A DNA stretch of 64,000 nt from Phytoseiulus persimilis. Lineage: Eukaryota; Arthropoda; Arachnida; Mesostigmata; Phytoseiidae. The notes under the pieces were generated by a model, which was not told the origin of the DNA, did not search any database, and saw only the letters and a list, made by a program, of their open reading frames with translations. Both the position numbers and the translations under genes were made by a program. Position 1 is the stretch's first letter; the number at the start of each line of letters is the position of its first letter. Positions 25,358 to 36,580 of this stretch are shown piece by piece. The stretch covers positions 3,416,775 through 3,480,774 of the forward strand of contig CM075104.1 in assembly GCA_037576195.1 (NCBI GenBank), given 5' to 3'.

Positions 25358-25554
25358 TGCTGTTTGCCCCGCTTGTTCTCGATGGAGTCGACATTGATCG
25401 CAAATGCATCTTTCAGCATGCTCCAATTTATCAGGAACGAACAAATGATGGTGGCTCAGGTATTCAGCTTGCGATCGATGTTATCGACGGGCGAATTGTC
25501 AGCTCGAGCTGCAGACTCGAATCCAAACCAGCTCGGTATATCACACGACTCTGA
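25358..25554 (+). CDS. Possible last coding exon, unknown product
   Basis: It begins after a strong acceptor, GATCTCTCCTGGCAG, ending at 25357, and stays open to TGA at 25554. The translation is balanced (near LVLDGVDIDRKCIFQHAPIY, later GGSGIQLAIDVIDGRI) and much less arginine/serine-rich than nearby frames. Third-position G/C is only about 45 percent, so support rests on the acceptor and composition. The antisense frame 25162-25419 also reads well. It could belong with the candidate at 24600, but no joining exon was found. Confidence 0.22.
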
Positions 25555-26158
25555 ATTTTCGCGTCCGGCCCGATACGGTCGAGCGGACCAGCGACGGAGC
25601 GAACCTCAGAACGCTTCAATCACTGATTCGAGAAGCTGAGGCCGAAGGCTTCGAGGAACGCGTAGTTGCTACGATACGAATTCAGTCAGGCTAATTTTGT
25701 CGGATATCGCCTCCAGGTCGAACTTAACGAGATGTCGTGTTATCGCCGCCGGCATCAGTGCGCCGCATACAGCTCATCACGACTAAGTCATCTCACACTC
25801 GACGACGACGACGATCCAGCGGAGGAAGCCGACCATCGAAGCAATTATCATCGAGAATATGATCATTGTTCGGGCCGCGCTCGCTCCGAATGGATCCAAA
25901 TTGAGAATGGCGACGACCGCGGCGCGGCGGCTGGAATGCGTGGATTCTCTGCGTGCGACGCGGAGCAACGGTCACGCTCGTTCACTGAGTCGAATCTCTG
26001 CAGCCGAGGCTCGCGGACAGCTATCCGGAGAAGTGTGCGGCGGCGTCAGACTGTGCAAGCCACCGAAGCATGCCGCACAAGCAGAGCCTCTTCTGGTGGG
26101 AAAATAGAGCTTGTAGACCCCATAAGTCAGCGAGGCTTGCCTCCGGCCAAAGTGCAAT

Positions 26159-26238
26159 ATGCAGCTGCACAACAACAACATCGACACCGAGGGCGGCGAC
26201 GAGGCGGACGACAACATCGCTCAGGATTACGTGTGACT
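26159..26238 (+). CDS. Short ORF with extreme third-position G/C, acidic tail
   Basis: An ATG at 26159 opens 25 codons, of which 22 or more end in G/C, the sharpest codon bias in the window. The peptide carries an NNN run and then an acidic D/E-rich end finishing in AQDYV. The frame is open back to 26126, so it may be the tail of an exon starting after GTCAG at 26130. Upstream frames show the same register but are cut by two stops at 26104-26125. The minus frame 25972-26217 mirrors the same third positions and runs without stops, so the strand is ambiguous. Confidence 0.18.
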
Positions 26239-26406
26239 TGAGGAATCCAATTCTCACAGGACAGCGTCAAGCTCCCGTTCGCATTGCTCAAGAGAAGGCG
26301 GACCACCAGAATATTGGGGGTCCCGAGCCCGCATCGTCCCGCGGTGCATTCCCCTTCTCAGAATGGATTGTGATTCGGACTCATAGAATAAATTCACATT
26401 AATAGA

Positions 26407-26420
26407 ATTCATTCATTCAT
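26407..26420. repeat. Short (ATTC)n repeat
   Basis: Three and a half ATTC units. Confidence 0.9.
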
Positions 26421-26642
26421 AGTGAATTGAAAAAAAAACGGGTGAACAGCTATCGTTCGTCTGGACAAACCGAGGATTCGAATGCGCACGAAGCCAGAAG
26501 CCAGCGACATCATGCCGGATCACCGGAGTTGTTCAAGCCCTGAGCTCCGGTATATCTCCGATCCAAACTCTTGCTGCGAATACGAGGCGCGTCTCCCTTA
26601 TCCAAATCAGAGGACGGAAGGTACGGCTCCCCAGAATACAGA

Positions 26643-26658
26643 TCTCTCTCTCTCTCTC
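26643..26658. repeat. (TC)n dinucleotide repeat
   Basis: Eight TC units. Confidence 0.97.
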
Positions 26659-27361
26659 GGGGAACGCTGGCGACGACGATGACGGGAACGGGAGAGGAGG
26701 AACAAAGAGAGCTTCCGGAACGAGCTGCATATGTATGGTAAGACGCGCCCAAACCGTTGCACATATACTGTGTGAGATGGTTGCGTATGTATGTATGCGA
26801 GCACCAACGCCGGTCGAACGAGTTAAATTCCAGAAGCTGGCTCTGGAGGTGGTATTCTGCCAAAGAACACAGAACCGGAGCGAGCTTGAACCTTGAATGC
26901 TGGAGTGCAGATCTCCTTGGGAGCGGTCGCGAAGACGCCCGCGAGTGAGCGGGCGGCTGAGCACATGCACGCAAAGTTCGCTCCTGCACGTGCTGGAGTG
27001 TGCTAGAGAGTATATCTCGAATCCGAACTTTTGCCTTTCGTGCGATTGGCTTGGAGTGTGTTTGGGCTTCAGTTGGGTTCCTGCTCCACTGAAAAGCGAA
27101 CGGAATCAGAATAGCCATGTGAAGAAAGGGCTATAGACGAACGGCAGCGGAAAATCGAGACTCAATGCGGCATGTGCACGGAAACAGGAGGCGGACAGGA
27201 ACACGAGTGCGAAACCCGCCACTAGCTTTTCGTTCAATCCTGTCGGGTTCCTCGCTCCGGTTCGCGCGATCCCTCTTCCTTTTTTTTGGAACCGAAAACC
27301 GACATCCTTCTCATCTAGACCTGGAGGGACTCGCTCCTGTCCCTGAATCGGATTCATTTAT

Positions 27362-27643
27362 TTGGATGACTCAGAGGACCGAGGCGACGTCGCGGTCCGA
27401 ACCGAGCTGACCTGTACCTTGACTCTGTCAGGCCTCAATTCCGGAACAAGCATTCCAGCTGATTCACAGCTGCGGGAGGGAGTCACGCTCGAGGATCAGT
27501 TCCGAGCCGTCTCAGGGCGAAGTGAATTTGGCGGAACGATTTGGCTGGATTCTGGGAATTCGGGCCCATCCGCAATTCGCGGACCGGCCCGACAACAGGC
27601 CCAAAGACGGGCAGAGAGACTGCGGACGGCACTCCCCACGTAA
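27362..27643 (+). CDS. Weak candidate coding segment, unknown product
   Basis: The frame is open from just after a TGA near 27340 to TAA at 27643 and has no ATG, so it would have to be an exon. About 58 percent of codons end in G/C, higher in the first 28 codons. The translation starts acidic (DDSEDRGDVAVRTELTCTLT) and stays balanced until an arginine-rich end. No canonical acceptor was found at its left. The next plus-strand candidate exon is at 27847, but a stop intervenes and no donor links them. Confidence 0.18.
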   Translation: MDDSEDRGDVAVRTELTCTLTLSGLNSGTSIPADSQLREGVTLEDQFRAVSGRSEFGGTIWLDSGNSGPSAIRGPARQQAQRRAERLRTALPT

Positions 27644-27846
27644 CACACTTGATGTCGCATCCAGCTGTGACCGTCTTTGACTGTGAGGTCAATACGCTAT
27701 ATTCTCGATGGTCCGCCTCTCTGCTCGCCCGCTGGTCCGTCTTTCTGTCTATCCGTGCACCCGATGCGAGCTGGCCGAGATCCCCGAAACTGCCGAAGAT
27801 GTCGCGAGGGTAGTGAGTACCGTAGTTGCTGACGGTGTTCCGGCAG

Positions 27847-28096
27847 GGAATTTCGTCTCAGGCTCCAGTTCACGTTCAGGAGCTCGAAGGGAGTTCCGTG
27901 CGAATGGATAGGGCATCGTCTACACCGCTATCAGTAACTTGGCGCATCGGAGTAACGAAGACCGAACGGGAGGTCAAGAGTATCCACGTGCGCGGCACAG
28001 GATCTCTCAGGAAGGTTCTTCCAACGGAGGCACTTGAGTTTGGAGTTGCTCTGGTAGGCGGGGCAATCGACGAACGAAGTCGAGGTAGCGACCTTG
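27847..28096 (+). CDS. Possible internal coding exon with both splice sites
   Basis: It is bounded by an acceptor TGTTCCGGCAG ending at 27846 and a donor CTTG|GTAAGG at 28096/28097, and is open in one frame throughout (250 nt). The centre is strongly G/C at third positions (around the residues TWRIGVTKTEREVKSIHVRG). The translation then continues with a hydrophobic stretch (LEFGVALVGGAI). The antisense frame 27876-28205 is also open. No family recognised. It is one of few places where acceptor, open frame and donor agree. Confidence 0.28.
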
Positions 28097-31000
28097 GTAA
28101 GGCTTGGCGCGGCGGGAGACGCTTTCCGAGGATTACGCCGTCTCCATCGTTATTATGAGCTGCTTTTCCTCTCCGAAGTTCGCCCTTGATCGCTGGCCGG
28201 CTCACTCATTCGATCAGTTTTCCGTTTGATACCAACTCGAATTCGCTCTCTGGTCGACAGAGTGAGATACGACAACAAGAGCGACATCTTGACGGTGAGA
28301 TGACGACTAAGAGATGCTGTAAAAGGCGTTGCTGAGCTGTCTCTCGATAACTCCGGCGAAATACCGCACGGACGAATAGCATTGACCGTTGTCCATCTCT
28401 CTCCAGTGGATAGTCGCGATTTGTTGTCGTAGTCGAGACACTTTCGAAATGGGAGGTGAAGGAACGGGTCGGATCGTTCCGAGAGTAACACCAACACTTC
28501 CCACCCCTTCGAAAAGGAGGAGATGATTACGGGTCCGGCGCAGCCGATCGTGAGCGGAGGCTTTTTTGGATCCGCCAGACCCACGACGCTATCTTCTCGT
28601 CATGCCGGTAGACGAAGGGTCCAAATACAGAGTCCAAATACTCTGTATTCGGACGACGTCTCCCTATCGCTCCTAGACGTTCGAGCGCCACATTCTCGTT
28701 GTTGTTGGAAATTCTCGAAACATTCTAGTGGAATACGGGAGACGACGAGGAATCGGCTCCGCACGTTGGTCCTGGCGGATGGGAAGGCGACGCGATGAGC
28801 GCCGGATTCTGTTTGTCGCCTTCCCATCTTCCAGCGAGAAGAACTCCGGCGAGAAGGACTTCTGACTCGAAAGTGTACCGACCGGAGGGCCGAGCGGTCG
28901 ACGTGGTCCGCGCCTCGACTCCGATCCGATTCGGAAACTTTGCCTATTCGAAACAGGAGTGACGGTTGAGTCCATCGACGGAATTCTACCTCCGATTGCG
29001 TCTGCATCGGAAGGTCCGCTATTTTCGGCCTTGATCCGCTAAGCTCGACGATAGCACGAAGATGACTCAGCGTGGCTGCCTCGTCCGTTTGATCGGCAAA
29101 ACGACGGAATCGGACGAATCTAATAGTCCATATCACTTTCTGGCTGACTCAACGCAACAGAAGGGTCCAGAGAGGATTCAAGCTCGAGAACGTGGGACGT
29201 CGTATTCGAGGGAAACGGGGGCGATATCACTCATGACGAGTAGAGATGCCACCCTGATTGAACGAACAACATCTTTAATGCCTTACGAATTATCCGGCCG
29301 CACATATCTGGGACGTCAACAATGCTTCATCAGCGACTGCAGCCGATATCAACCCAACTGAATGGACTGGAGTTGTCATACGTTGGGACGAGGCTCCTGT
29401 TTTGTATCTGGCGGATCGAAGATGGATGGAAACCTGAGATTTCGTGCAATCTCATCGTGCGCTCCTCCCGTCGTCAGCGCGTGTCATTCGGCCCGATGTT
29501 GAGCGCCGCAACGCTCGAAACGGCGCTGCGTTATTTCCAACCACGGTTCAGAGTCTAACCGGGTATCTTTCGTTTCCGATGCTTCCTCGAGGAAAGCGAA
29601 CCGATTCTAGGAGTGTGCGGTGGGCAAGGCATTCCGAGAAGAGACGGGCCACCGACGTCGACCAGGAACTTCTCCGTGTAAGCGGTTGATAGGTCGCTCA
29701 ATCCGATAGATTGATAATCATTATCTTCATATGAAAGCGGTTTGTCGTTACCCCCTCGTGCGACGGTGCTGTTGTTTTCGATTAGTTGAATTGGACTTCG
29801 TGACACTCAATCAATATCATATGGGAATGCCACTTCCGCAAATTGGATTCGTTTCCTCGTCGGGGCGTGCGCGAGAATAATGATTTTAGTGGCGATGCCT
29901 CCCTCCGACACGAGTTCCAGAGTGCGGCCGCCAGATTTACGTCGGAGTGACCTTGGTGTCTGACGTCGCGACGCGGAACTGACGCAGCTAAACAAGACTT
30001 CTGGACTCGCAGCTCGAGGAAAGGGCTCCTTGAGTGTTTCGAAGAGGAGCTGTCTACAGGTATTGCGTCGACTTCAGTGGAAGGAGTAGCTTCGAATCGA
30101 ATCAGCCTTCGGGCGATACCATAGAGCGTGCGTCCTCCAAGTGATATAATCGGGATTCTTGATTCCGCTTCCTCGAGCTTCCTATGGAGAACACAGATTC
30201 TCGCCAGCCGCGCTGTGACGTGGTGGCTCAATGAAAATTGAGCTCTTGGCTCGGGAATGGAGGATACGATATCTCGCTCAAACCTCGAGAAGCTCCCAGC
30301 GTCGGGCATCAATAAATCCCCGTTGCTTCAGGTCAGCTCCTCACTCACAGTCCATGAATAAGAGCGAGGAGGGTAAGAGGGAGCCCGACTGAGACTCTCA
30401 GTTGTTAACGACGCCATCCGTGAGACAGAATCGCGTTCGAAAACGTTCGCTATCTTCACATACACTAGCCGAAATCACTGTTGCTCACGAACCCGGCAGC
30501 GAGCCCGCTAGTTAAGCTGAATTAGGCGCCTCGCTCGAGGGGTGGAGACGACCTCGCGCAAGAACCTGGAAAGGGGCGAGGGGGAGTATGGAGAGGAGGA
30601 TGGATAGAGCTCCACGCGGGGAACAAGCTTCACGGGGGACGGGAAGAATCAAGGGGAGGAAACGGGACAGAGGGGAGATCGGACGAAGAATCCCAGGACT
30701 AGACTCACAGAACGTGAAAATCTGACCTCAGGTGAGCAGAACAAAAAAAGAAAAGAGCTCAGAAACGAAAGAGCTCAGGAGAAGCCGAACAGGAGAGGTT
30801 GGAAGGCTCTCCCTCTAGGATAGACTCGAAGACCGACACAGTCAGTCACGACGGTCCCGGGAGTTTAATGGCTGACGGACCGAGCGGCGCGGGCATACAG
30901 TGCTCCAATCAAACAGGGTCACGCTAACGGAACAGCTCTCGACTGCTCGGTCCGTGTCGGTTGGTCCCGGTTTGGTCGACGGCTCGCCTAGATGGTCCTC

Positions 31001-31455
31001 GCTTTGCAGACTGGCTGGCGTGAGATTGAATTCGTTTGCTGTGCTTTTTTTCGAGTGTTCTGCTCTAATCAAATATTCATGCGGCGGCGGCGGCAGCGGC
31101 GGTTGTGCCCCGTCGCGGGCGGACAGACGAAGGAACAGAGCAAGGCGAGGCATGGCGCGAAGAACGGAATCACCCGAACCCTTGCTCCTACCCGCCGCCC
31201 CCTCCCCCCTCAGCAGTGGGCCAACATCCCCGTGACCCTCTCGTGCCGAACGCACCGCCACCCTCAAGTTTCCACGAGAGAGAGCAAATCCCAATTTCGG
31301 GAGATCACTTGAGAACTTGCCAACGCTCCGCTTCTCGCGGACGGGCAGAAGAGGTCGGCGAATTTTCAACTGAATTCCCAAACGAAATTTCGAGTGATTT
31401 ATCTCAGCCCGATTCGCCTCGTTTTTGAGCTCTCGACAACTTTCCGAGGATTGCG
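28097..31455. other. Gap of about 3.4 kb without a supported gene
   Basis: Holds the 28619-28654 hairpin and a purine-rich plus strand from about 30540 to 30830 that includes a donor-like CTCAG|GTGAGC at about 30730. Frames up to 179 codons occur on both strands without splice or codon support. Confidence 0.5.
28619..28654. repeat. Long hairpin: 14 pairs with one mismatch, 6-nt loop
   Basis: AATACAGAGT (28624-28633) is perfectly complementary to ACTCTGTATT (28640-28649) around CCAAAT. After one mismatch, GTCC/GGAC adds four pairs (28619-28622 with 28651-28654). It is the longest stem found in the window. Confidence 0.92.
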
Positions 31456-31685
31456 ATGAGCAGGCTGCGCATCGAAAACGTCACGGGCGCGAACAAGGAA
31501 GAGACGGCGAGAATAGTCCAGGGGAGTTCCTCGAAGAGAGACAATTATTCCACAACGGAACGATTGAGACGTAAAGCGGTACTGGGCGGATCGCGATCGG
31601 ACCCCGACACCAGCGCTATATCAATCGCATCCAATCCCACCGGGTCCTGCCCGGGCGAGGCAGCGAGTGAGGAGAGCGTGATGGA
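31456..31685 (+). CDS. Alternative first-exon reading, mirror of the minus ORF
   Basis: An ATG at 31456 opens a frame that reaches a donor-like GATGGA|GTGAGT at 31685/31686, with its stop inside the donor. About 70 percent of codons end in G/C. The translation is hydrophilic and S/T/E-rich (near DPDTSAISIASNPTGSCPGE). The overlapping minus ORF at 31545-31802 shares the same third positions and reads at least as well, so at most one of the two is likely to be coding. Confidence 0.2.
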
Positions 31686-31802
31686 GTGAGTGTTGTTCAA
31701 GTTGTTCAGAGTGAGCACACTCGACTGAAAAGAACTGGCGATTCCCTGTAACACAATTACGAGACAACTTCGCCAGTCGGGGTGCATCTGGAGATCCAGC
31801 AT
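31545..31802 (-). CDS. Candidate 85-residue minus-strand ORF, unknown product
   Basis: An ATG at 31802 opens 85 codons to TAA at 31545. About two thirds of codons end in G/C, and the bias continues beyond the part shared with the plus-strand mirror frame, which favours this strand. The translation starts MLDLQMHPDWRSCLVIVLQG, a short hydrophobic N-terminus, and continues with an asparagine/leucine-rich stretch (LTLNNLNNTHSITL) and a D/A-rich part. A GTTCTTTTCAG inside the frame looks like an acceptor, so it could also be a last exon starting near 31730. No family recognised. Confidence 0.28.
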   Translation of the reverse strand: MLDLQMHPDWRSCLVIVLQGIASSFQSSVLTLNNLNNTHSITLSSLAASPGQDPVGLDAIDIALVSGSDRDPPSTALRLNRSVVE

Positions 31803-34229
31803 AAATAGAATCACTAAAGTGGATTAAACGGGATAGCTAGCTGGCTGACTGGCTGGGTGTCTGATGAACTAGCAACTGCATTGCTTACTCCCCCTTCAGA
31901 CTCCCCCCTTGCATTCTCCTCGCTAGCTCGCCTATGAGAAGGAGTGTGCGTGTGTTGGGGAGTGTATGTTGATTAAGCAGGGTCCTATGGTGAACAGCAC
32001 TTGAACGGAACCCTCGAATCATTGCTTTTCAAATATTAGTAGCATGGGCTTGCTCAGCTTTCGTTTGCAGGCATTGTGGAGAGACTCGCCGAGCTACGCT
32101 CATTGTGCATTGAGCATGTGGATCAACCTCCCCTTCTCCGTGATCCGGCGCTGTTCCCGCTCGGAAAACTCTTCTGCAGTGGACCATGTCACACTCTGTA
32201 ATCGAGAGTCACGCTCCTGAGAATGTATCCGAAGTTGTCAGCGGGATCATCCGTTGATGAGATCGGCCTGGTCGAAACGTTCTGCGCCGGCGCTGCAAAC
32301 TTCCTTTCGAGGAAACAAGATACTGCAATCATCGCCCGTGCATGTTAATCGAAGCACTGCACGTGGGCTGCGAAGGTACGTGAGGAAAGCGTACCAGTTA
32401 TGGGACACTGATCAGTCACGGGGCACCTCGCAATCTCCCCTTTGAAAATTCTTCGTGCTCTTCCGGGTGCTCCCTCAGGGCTAGCGAGCCATTCGTTAAC
32501 CTGCGTGAGTCCAAACCTCGCATTGAAACATTTTTCAAGCTCTATTTGGATTCAAGGTCGCTAGCCGTCGATAACAAATCTGTGGAAAGCTCGCGTAGAG
32601 AAACGAGAGAATTCGTGGTTATGCGCTCATACCACGTTGGTTGTGGTGAGATTTCCCGAGGCTACTCCATCTAATGACATTCTTCTCACAATCGGAAGGC
32701 TCACAGGGGAACTTGCGGGGGAAAGCTTGACCATCAGAGCTCAGGTCGAGCTCCGAAGTCGCATCCGGAAAACACTCAGACGTAAGGGCATCGTTTTTAT
32801 TGGCTTCTGATATCCGGGTCATGCATGAAGAGATATCGCAACGCGAATTTCATGACTCTCGGAAGGAACGGAGGAGAGCGGACGGCGAGCGAACGAGGGA
32901 GGGAAACCATCCATAACATTATAAAGAACGCGTTAGATTCGTGCACAGCATAGTATATTCGCTTATTATTATTATGTCGCAGCTCCGAATAATGGTATGC
33001 GCTCCGCGTGCTATTGAGACAGACCTACATGTGCGATACCCCGTGCCGCTGCCCCGCTCTCGGCTTGGTCGTACGAGCTGCACTCCCGGGAACCAACCGT
33101 TCAACAGTGTTACGTTGCTCTGCTGAATTTGAACAGATCAACTATTCGACCAACGAAGCAATCCTGTGTGTATTTAGAATTTGCACTCGAGAGGCGAGGG
33201 TCTGCAGCGGGTTCCCGTCGCACGCGAAACTTTGTGATTGTGATCGCGTCCCAGACCTCTCGATCACCGTTCGAGATTCCTTCGTTTTTTTAACCCTTGC
33301 CGACTGCGGGCCTCGAATCCAATCTCCGAAGGCACCTACGCTGTGTGCATGCCTTCTCATTTCTCCCCGGCACTCTCTCCTCTTCTCCCTCTCCATCATT
33401 CTCTCCCCAAGCTTACTCCCTCTCTCTCTCCCTATCGGAGGCTCCCCTTCCTTCGTCTTTCTTGACTTCACTCAAGCCCTCCACGTCTAGTCGTGAATCC
33501 GATGTCTCTGAAGGCTTATGAGCAAGAGACACACGATTCAGCTATCGCGCGAGATCATATTCGGTCGTGATGGAGGAAAATCAGTCGACATCCTTTGCTT
33601 TCAATTCGACGTCTGTCTCCGCAATGCCATCGTGGTGGCATCCGTAGAGCACCTGATCTCTGTCCTCCCTCTTCTTTCCCAAGAGACTGAGATCTCTCCG
33701 TGCACACTTCTCCCCCGTGAGACTTAAATTTCCTCTCTCCCTGAGTTCTCCTGAGGAAAAGTACGGAGCCTTTTCTCGGCTGGCTGCTCTCCAAGGGGAT
33801 GGGATCACCCGCTCCCTATTTAGACTGCTCTCTCAGGACTGAAATCGATATCCCCCTGTTGATAACTGTTATTTTCCAATGTCACCGGCGTCAAGCTATT
33901 TTTTTTAGCGCTATCTTGGTGAGTTCTCTCCCTCTCGTCTCGGCGATGGGAACTTCGGTGAGCTCGGCATCTTCGCTGCGCAAGAAACCGAATGCTTCCT
34001 CTGTTCTTCGCTGACTTTCGTGCGGAGATAATCTTCGGTTGGTTTTCAGCTGAACCAATCAACAAAGCTGGACAGTTTACCGAGTTTGGTATTCGGTGCC
34101 TGTATCAGTCCGTTCGTACTCACAAGGGGAGGGTGAGGGTTTGATACAGGGTCGGTTCGAGTGGATCACAGTCGTAAGACGGGACCTCTATGTGCACCTT
34201 CCTCGTGACTTCAACTGATCTCCGCACAG
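31803..34229. other. Gap without a supported gene
   Basis: A degenerate GGCT/AGCT block lies at about 31830-31860 and pyrimidine-rich plus strand at about 33350-33480. A short open stretch at 32201-32348 has about 62 percent G/C third positions (near SSVDEIGLVETFCAGAANFL) but no clear splice sites; a GTACGT donor at about 32374 is not in phase with anything convincing. The inverted repeat at 34099-34150 lies at the right end. Confidence 0.5.
34099..34150. repeat. Two-tier inverted repeat
   Basis: An outer 9-bp stem CCTGTATCA (34099-34107) / TGATACAGG (34142-34150) encloses an inner 5-bp stem CTCAC (34119-34123) / GTGAG (34133-34137). Both arms are perfect. It sits about 80 nt before the acceptor-like site at 34229. 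Confidence 0.88.
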
Positions 34230-34387
34230 AGCTCCGTTACAGGCTCGCTGGCTGGAAAGTCGTTGACGATAGAAATGAGGGATGGGAGCGAGCGCTTCAG
34301 AAGCAAAAAAAGATTTGCGATCACTCCGAGCGAGACCGATCCGGAGAGTGCCGGGAGTTTCGAACCGGGCTGGGCGGCAAATGGTGA
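34230..34387 (+). CDS. Possible coding exon, unknown product
   Basis: It starts after an acceptor CTGATCTCCGCACAG ending at 34229 and is open to TGA at 34387, where AATG|GTGAAA at 34383/34384 could also act as a weak donor. The translation is balanced with tryptophans and charged residues (LRYRLAGWKVVDDRNEGWER, then ALQKQKKICDHSERD). G/C third positions are about 58 percent. A second plus frame (34263-34481) overlaps and also reads well, ending in a cysteine-containing tail. No family recognised. Confidence 0.2.
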
Positions 34388-36488
34388 AATGTGTCCTCCG
34401 TCTATTCCAAGGAAACGGTGGATGGTGCTTCGAGGACCAACTCAGGCAGCTCAGGCCTTCTGTACCTATTGTCCCAGATGATCCCAGATTGGATAGCGTT
34501 ACAACAATAGGGAAAGGAACACATACTTAATGACGCGGAAGTGATTGCTACCTTCAGAGCGGGCGTCGCTGGAACGTTTAGGGCGATGGCCGGAAACTGC
34601 ACAGCCTGAGAACGAAACGGGGAGTAGGAAGCGGAGCGAACAACAACGAAAACAGAGATGAAGCAGCGCAGATTCTCAAGATTCGAGGACGTGTAGAGAC
34701 CATGAATGAACGGCGGGAATTGTCCCAACTCTCCTACATTTTTCCGCCATCAAATGTTTCTCCTCCCGTCGAATTTCACAGTTCTCGAGAGAGTTTCCAA
34801 CGCTCAGAAGTAGGATAGCACAGGTTAATCACGACGGAGAATCCGCGAGTAGAAATCGACAGCCAACGCAAAAAATAAGGAAATGTCAATGAGTTCAAGT
34901 GAAAAATCTGTTCCCTCCAAATTCTCGGTCAAAACTGTCTAACTCTTGGAGCTCCAACGAATTCTCGACCTGATCCTCTTTTCGGGTTCGGCCCCCCGAT
35001 TTATTCTCATTCGATGATGACGAGGTCAAAGTCACGGAATTCATATCGTTCCTTGGCCTGCAAAACGGCACCACGCGCTCCGCTGGGACGCAACTGCGAG
35101 AGGCGAAGGTGCCACGAACTCGGTCACAATGCGTCTCTAATGGAAGATTCTGGAAAACGAATCGCTCGCTCGTGCGTTATCATGTGAAGGAGGAGATCGT
35201 TACATCCTTCTCACCGATCGCGGTTGGAAGAGTGAAAGTGAGGACGGCAACAGCGATCCGTAGTGTCATCTCAGCAGCGAATTCGGTCTCCCAGCTTCCG
35301 CCTGACTGAGCGATGATTTCTGAGCGCGACTTTATGCTGAGCTCTGAGAGCGTCGTGCTAGCCAGACCATTGAATCAATCAGAGTTGACATCGCTCGTTT
35401 CAAAAGTGAATCCCTCCGAAAAGTTTACCACAAATTCATCACTGCGCGATGTAGTCTGTCGGAACGTTGACCGGTCGTGTCATGTGAATGTCAAGTGTGT
35501 GTTTCCCTGCATGGGGTTTCCATCAAGCAAGGAACTCTGAGCAGCATTCCCGAACCACGAACAATCTGATCTTGAACAGACGCGTGTTCAACTCGCTCCG
35601 GACGGATCTCCTGAACGTCATTGAACTTCCTCAGCCTTTCCGGTGGGAAAGTATCAGGGTCTGCATTGCAGACAGGATATTCCGCACGCTAGCAGGACCT
35701 CACGGTCACAGCAGCCATTCATTGATATAGCGGAGCCATGTCGCGCTGACAACGTTTCGATGAGGTGGTTCTGAATTTCGTTCCTCGGATCTTGCTTGAG
35801 AAGTAAGCGAAACAGAGCCGAAACTGTCATGGATGATCAGTGATCACCTTGAAAAGAATCAACCTGAGAATTCAGAGGATAGGCGAGGTGCTGATCTTCG
35901 AAACGAGATCTGACGGGAATCTAATTCCTTATCTGAGGCTCAACCCCTGGGAGCCGCTCGGAGCAGAATAATGTCGTACAACGGTCTCGTTCACAAATAA
36001 CTAATTCGTTCCGAGGGATTCGGCCCGGAAAATTATGATTCCCGTCATCCACGACGGGAGGTGGGTCAGTGGGATTCGATCGAGTGCCCAAGTCCCAGTT
36101 GGGATCGGGGAACCCCGGCTTGAATCTCTCGGAACCTACATATGCGAGAGATTCCAGAGACACAATCGCTGAAAGTTGTATGAAATTCCGATTCAAAAGG
36201 GATTCCATGTGGAATGAGAAAGCTCGTTCATAAATCTTATTGTTCCGGTCTTGTGCCGGTGTGGATCCCGCGGCCGATCCAGGTTTCAGAATCCGCCCAA
36301 TGGCTCGCTTCGGAGGAACGGGAGATGACGGCGGAGAGAACTCCGTGCTCGATTCTTGTCGCATGTCATCCCGCGGTTGGGCTTGGAGCAGAGGATCTGA
36401 CGGATTTCGCTCGAGGAGAACCCTTTCCCCATACACCGGAGACGAAACGAATAGAAACTCGAGGGGGAACGTTCCATGTTCGGGTGTA
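34388..36488. other. Gap without a supported gene
   Basis: Overlapping frames of 60-171 codons on both strands, none with canonical splice sites or clear codon bias. No notable repeat seen. Confidence 0.5.
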
Positions 36489-36580
36489 ATGACGAGAATA
36501 CTTCAGGAAATCTCTGGAGACTGGCCGCTCTCCGATAATTTCTCGGAAACAGGAATACCCACGTTCGAGATTGAGACGAG
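36489..36580 (+). CDS. Possible short exon ending at a perfect GTGAGT donor
   Basis: An ATG at 36489 opens a frame that ends at ACGAG|GTGAGT (36580/36581) in phase 2, with the stop inside the donor. The 31 residues are balanced (near LQEISGDWPLSDNFSETG). The frame is open further left without a better start. The antisense frame 36366-36746 is open for more than 120 codons and equally natural, with background third-position G/C. Joining this exon to the acceptor at 37195 gives only a 14-codon tail, so the partner exon is unknown. Confidence 0.18.

Noticed and set aside
25666-26241. 191-codon plus frame with an aspartate run
   Set aside because: The third-position signal in this region belongs to a different register, and the frame turns arginine-rich at its end.
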